Shown one piece after another: positions 59,958 through 64,000 of a stretch of 64,000 bases of DNA. This DNA is from Actinoplanes lutulentus. Lineage in GTDB: Bacteria > Actinomycetota > Actinomycetes > Mycobacteriales > Micromonosporaceae. Position 1 is the first letter of the stretch. Every line of letters begins with the position of its first letter. A model generated the notes under the pieces. That model did not search any database. It was not told the origin of the DNA and saw nothing but the letters and a program-made list of their open reading frames with translations. The stretch lies in assembly GCF_003259845.1 (NCBI RefSeq), contig NZ_QLMJ01000010.1, positions 124,001 to 188,000 of the forward strand. The letters are read 5' to 3'. The position numbers were made by a program, and so were the translations under genes.

Positions 59958-61498
59958 TGGGGCGTTTCTGGGTTGGTCTTGGATGTGAGAAGGGCTTCAG
60001 GGGCTTCTGTCAGAACGATTCTCCTGGGGTTTTGTGGTGGGTGGGGCAGGCGGTTTGGGGCGTTTGGATTGTGGCTTTTGGGGGTTTCGTCGGCTTCTCC
60101 AAAAGCTGAGTGATCTTCGTGGTTGTGGTGGTTGTTTGCGACCTGGATTTGCGATCTCGGAGCTGCGGTCGGTGGGGCGTTGCTGTCGACGTGGTTGGTG
60201 TTGACCATGCCGCGTGCGTGCGCGGTCTGGGTTACTCATTGCCCTATGCCGCTGTGAGCGTCGACTGGTGGAAGGGTCTCGTCCTGGGCCCTCTGGTCGG
60301 GCGTGACGATCGAGTCTTCGACCGGTGGTGGTTCTTGTTGCGGCTGGGGTCGGGGTATCTATCGCGTTGCCTCACTTCTTCTTTCGGGTGGCATGCTTCT
60401 TGCTCCGCGTCCCTCCTCTACTTTCTTCGCGGCCTTGCCAGTTTGAGGCGTCGTCCCATCAGGCCGTGACGGGTCGAGGGTGCAGAGGTGGGGAATCGCG
60501 GAGGCGAGGGCTGTGACTGGCAAGCCCCTGCGGTGACAACACGTCGTCTGCAGCGCCTCTCGCCTAGCGTGGATGTGGGCTAGGTGTTCCTGGGCCTACG
60601 TGGCTTTGGCTCCGACTTCAATCCGGGACTAGCCGGCAAGCTGGCCGCCGCCCGGTGTGCCCTTGGGCCAGGACTAGGGCCAGGGGCTAGCGATTAGACA
60701 CCCTCAGCCAGGCATGGGTCTAGGTCGGAATGATTCGCCCTCGTGGAATTCCGATTCGGGGTTCCTTGGGCGCCTGGCTTGCTTAGGCCGATGAACAGTT
60801 TCGGTGGCACGGGGTCGCGATGATGACCGGCCTGCCCTGGCGAGATTTGGGCGCGCGCTGGAAGGTCGGGGGCGGCGGCCAAGGTGCGGTGCGGATCTAG
60901 CCCAGTCGCATCAGCCGGCTGGGCTAACGGACGCTGAGCGGTGGTGACGTCCGAGTAGGCGTAGGTCCTACGCCAGGCGGGGCGGGTTCGGCTCTCCCAT
61001 CAGTAGGCAGGCGGTTCTGCGCTTGGCCGGATGGAGGTCTGCGCGCATCGGGGGCGGTCTGATGCGGGGCCAACCTGTCCATGCAAGACGCGGGCGCATG
61101 TGATGCCGAGAGTGCAGCCCTCTTCTCGTTGGTGACGGCTGGCGCGTCCGACCTGTGAGCCGTGAGTGGGTCAGCCGTAGTGGAGTACGAGGCACTGTTA
61201 TTGCGCTGCCCGCGATGCACTGCCTATCGAAGTGCAGATTCTCAGGCTTCCGATGGTGGACATCGCTAGTCACGGGAGGCGGCGATTGGACCCGCTGCCA
61301 GTGGTCGTCTCGGGTCTTCTTTTGGGGCTGATTCCGAACGGAGAGTTGGCGGGCTGCGCTCCTTGGAAGCGATGGAGTGGCGAGTCATCCTTGCCCTGGG
61401 TTTCTGATCGGTCCTTGTTGTCGCGCCTCGTTCTTCTGTGGCCGCGATGCGGAGCGTGGTTTCTCGCCGCTCGGTGTTGGAGCTGTCGGCGCTCGTCA

Positions 61499-61514
61499 TG
61501 TTTCACGTGAAACG
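61499..61514. promoter_or_regulatory. parS: parS site 3
   Basis: TGTTTCACGTGAAACG, perfect core, in gene-free DNA 1.6 kb past parB. Confidence 0.95.
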
Positions 61515-62007
61515 GGGACAGCGATTGTTGAGGAATCGGCCGCCCCCCGCTAGGTCCGGGTAGCAGGTGTCGGCGGTGTTCGTCTCGGTCTTGATTGAAC
61601 AGCGGAAAACGGGCCGGTCTAGACGAGGCGGGTTTGCAGGCATCGCGTGACGGCCGCGCGTTGGGTGACGGGGCTGCGATGGGTAGCTTGGCGGTCGCCC
61701 GTTTGCTATCCACAGCCGGTTCGCTATCCGCAGGGCCGGTTTTGGTCCGGGCCCTGCCCTCGCTGCCTCGGCTGGAAAGTGGGTCCCAAGTCCGCGCCGG
61801 CATAGGCCGGAGCGCTTGGGGTCCGGACAACGGATGCGGGCGAGGAGGAGGCAATGGCGAGTGGCCGGCGGCGAGCGGCCGTGATGTCGGAGCAGCCGGA
61901 GGCGCGGTGGCGCGGTCGGTTTCGGCTCTCAGCCTTCTGTCTCATCCAGGCTGTTGGTCCTTAGGGCTATCGAACTTTTGGGTATCGGCGAGCTCCGCGC
62001 AGTTTCA

Positions 62008-62060
62008 TGCTGCGGTGCGTGGTCGCGAGTCGTCGTGCTGCGGTGCGTGGTCGCGAGTCG
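62008..62060. repeat. 25-bp direct repeat
   Basis: Identical 25-bp copies at 62008-62032 and 62036-62060, containing TGCGGTGCGTGGTCGCGAGT. Confidence 0.85.
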
Positions 62061-62349
62061 ATCCTGGGTGGGCTGGAGCCTGAGACCGGGATAGTTCAGA
62101 CCCGCGGTAGCTCTTGGCAGCCAGGTGGGTGATCTGTGAACTGGCCCGGCAGTCCCGGTCCAAGAGTTCGGGCGTTCAGACTGACTGCTCCGGCGTGTTC
62201 GACGGCTGGCGTCGCCGAACCTTCTGGTGAGACCTTCGTTTGGTGTGAGTCGTCCCGAGGACTGGCCGTGTGTCCGCGGGTTGGAGCTTTTTGTAGCAGG
62301 GTGGCCGGCCCCTGGTTGTTGACCGCATCTGTAGCTCGGCCGAACTAAC

Positions 62350-62399
62350 GTCGTGCCTCAACGATGGCAGCGATGTCGTGCCTTGACGGTGGCGGCGAT
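62350..62399. repeat. 25-bp imperfect tandem repeat
   Basis: Copies at 62350-62374 and 62375-62399, 20 of 25 identical, starting GTCGTGCCT. Confidence 0.75.
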
Positions 62400-62591
62400 A
62401 AGGAACGGCCCAGCAGACGGGCAACCCCTGGCGGGCGAGGGCGGGGCGCTGGCAGCCGACCTCAGTTCCGGCCCGGGCCGTTTTGAGGCGTCCGCGTTTT
62501 GCGCGAAGCTTGTTGAGACGGGTAGGGCTGTGCTCGGGCATGCTGGCAGCCCTCCGTTCCGGGGCGGATCCACAGCACTTCGCGATCCCGA

Positions 62592-62607
62592 TGTTTCACG
62601 TGAAACG
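62592..62607. promoter_or_regulatory. parS: parS site 4
   Basis: TGTTTCACGTGAAACG in gene-free DNA, 1.1 kb from site 3. Confidence 0.95.
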
Positions 62608-62781
62608 AGCACCCGACGGCAATCGCGCTGACTCCTGGACCGAGCCTGATGGCAGGACAACGTCATGTCGCATGTACGTCGGCGCTCGGCACCGCGTTAG
62701 GCCGTTGGGGAGCGAAGTTGCCAAACCCGGTCATTCGCTGTCATCCACTGAGTTTGACCGTCTCGATGCCCGTCTGCCCTC

Positions 62782-62813
62782 CTGCCCGCCGGCTCGTCTG
62801 CCCGCCGGCTCGT
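62782..62813. repeat. 16-bp perfect tandem repeat
   Basis: CTGCCCGCCGGCTCGT twice in a row. Confidence 0.85.
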
Positions 62814-64000
62814 CCCTCCCGCCCCTGCAATCGCCGCCTAGCCCTCCGTTCAGCGTCGTTCATTGCCCCGCCCGGCGCTGCCGCCTTCCGTCCGCCCGGC
62901 ACCGGTGCACGCCGCCTCGCCTCGCCTGCGTCCTTCCCCCGAGGCCCTCCTGGACGCCTGCGCGTAGCGGGCCCACCTGAATTCATGGCGGCTAGGAAAG
63001 AGGTATCGGTCAACGGGCAGACGGGCTTCTACTTGATGCTGCGGTCCATGCCGGTATTCGACAGGCTGCGACGAGGATGCCTTCGCCGCGTACTGCCCGC
63101 CCCGCCGCCTTGGAGTCTGGTGGTCTCAGTGCCTTGGCCTTGTCGGGATGGGCGGTAGCACCTATCTGAATCGGCTCCCTTATGTTCGGGCTGGATGCAC
63201 GACTGGGACGACTGGGATCGGCAGGGGTGGCATCACGTCGAGTTTTGGTAGCTACGACGGGGTCGTGCCATGCGCCGTAGCCCGGGTTTGAGGTCCGCGG
63301 TGTCGGCTACTGCCTCGAGCTATCGGCCACGCCATGCTCTCGTGGCCGGGCTCCTAGAGGCAGCCGCTGCCCCTCCCGGCTGTCAGCGAGGTTGAGCCAG
63401 GTGGGTCCTCGGTGAGTCTTGCGCCCGAGGTACTCCGGCCGGGAACGTCGTAGGCAACCTTGTCTGCTCCTTGGGTGGAGCATCGTCAGGCGCCGAAATT
63501 GGTGGATGGTCTGCTGGCTGGTGGTGGGTAAGCCGGCGGAGGGGCAGGCTTCCCCCGGCCTACTTCGGATTGGGCGGGCTTTCCTGGCACGCAGTTCGGG
63601 TGGCGGTGCCTGGACCCGCATGGTCGGGTGTCTGTCGCCCGCGCTCTTCGGCGGCGTGCGACGTGCGTGTACCTAGGCGAGTTCGTCAGCCGGCACATTG
63701 GTCAAGTCAGGCCGCAGACCGTCGGTGCCTGAACCGGGGGTGCGGTTCGGGGTCGGTGACCAGCTCCTGGAGCCGAGGCCAATTTGGCCGTGCAGCGCTC
63801 CCGACGGCCGTGGTTCAGATCAGCAGGAGGCGGGTTGTTTGCTGAGCAGCGCCATCCCCGATGTCTCATCGGTCGTGGGTGTTGACGATCCCTATGGCCT
63901 TCGACTGGAGGCTGGGCTAGGCCCCGACTGGGTGGGCTGACGGCAGGAGCTCGGGACGGCGATCGTTTGGCACAACGATGGGGATGACCGGATCCGTCGA

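Larger units (their letters stand above)
59958..64000. other. 4-kb region without credible genes
   Basis: Open frames here are short, overlap at random and give Arg/Ser/Pro-rich low-similarity products without good starts. Codon-position bias is absent. Stop codons occur in all frames (CTAG is frequent at 60560-60900). It contains two perfect parS sites and three short tandem duplications. Genes usually found after parB are absent. I see no RNA gene I can name. Confidence 0.6.

Noticed and set aside
62008..62399. CRISPR-like repeats
   Set aside because: Only two copies of each unit, almost no spacer, and no cas genes; these are simple tandem duplications.
63195..63251. 18-residue Trp-rich peptide frame MHDWDDWDRQGWHHVEFW
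   Set aside because: Striking composition but no convincing ribosome-binding site and it is short enough to arise by chance in a 4-kb gene-free region.
60110..63940. Several 60-190-codon frames downstream of parB
   Set aside because: No ribosome-binding sites, no recognisable domains, overlapping frames on both strands and no codon-position bias.

Overview
The window is high-GC actinobacterial chromosome around the replication origin. Gene order (rsmG-parA-parB, jag-yidC-yidD-rnpA-rpmH, dnaA-oriC-dnaN-gnd-recF-dciA-gyrB-gyrA-DUF3566-tRNA-Ile-DLW39-tRNA-Ala), TTGTCCACA-type DnaA boxes, frequent GTG/TTG starts, a DUF397 gene and a chaplin-like gene all suggest a mycelial Micromonosporaceae organism such as Actinoplanes or a relative. 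The genus is inference.

Layout. 1-1.4 kb: end of the fhaA/fhaB signalling and cell-division operon, then tRNA-Leu(CAG). 1.6-8.9 kb: a WecG/TagA-type glycosyltransferase, small membrane or unknown proteins, an orphan DUF397 gene, a PASTA protein and a glutamate-cysteine-ligase-type enzyme. 9-10.2 kb: a divergent MarR/YceI pair. 10.2-18.9 kb: a leucine/branched-acyl-CoA catabolic cluster (acyl-CoA dehydrogenase, carboxyltransferase, HMG-CoA lyase, biotin carboxylase, TetR) with TTAACGRTCGTT operators, split by two exported-protein genes, one encoding three chaplin-like domains. 18.9-23.6 kb: a TPR protein next to an Hsp90 homologue. 23.6-28.6 kb: sulfurtransferase, SGNH hydrolase, CBS protein, SufE, DsbA/FrnE, YbaK, Nudix and a parS-like palindrome. 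28.7-31.8 kb: lipoprotein and two polyprenol-dependent mannosyltransferase genes, one broken. 31.8-33.1 kb: a small unknown gene and an LPVTG-anchored surface protein.

33.17-38.19 kb is a roughly 5 kb integrated element in the 3' end of tRNA-Ala. It is bounded by 28-bp direct repeats, has matching 11-bp arm-type repeats inside both ends, carries a truncated tyrosine integrase and a broken phosphotransferase, and delivers a three-gene TPR/membrane-protein operon. 38.2-59.9 kb is the conserved origin core. oriC (50.04-51.13 kb) is full of DnaA boxes; further consensus boxes lie inside dciA and between gyrB and gyrA.

59.9-64.0 kb contains no convincing gene. It is rich in stop codons, has small tandem duplications and carries two perfect parS sites, so it looks like a non-coding centromere-like segment. 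The findings I rate highest are the tRNA-Ala element and its unknown operon, the chaplin-like insertion in the catabolic cluster, the Hsp90-TPR pair, and the gene-free parS region.
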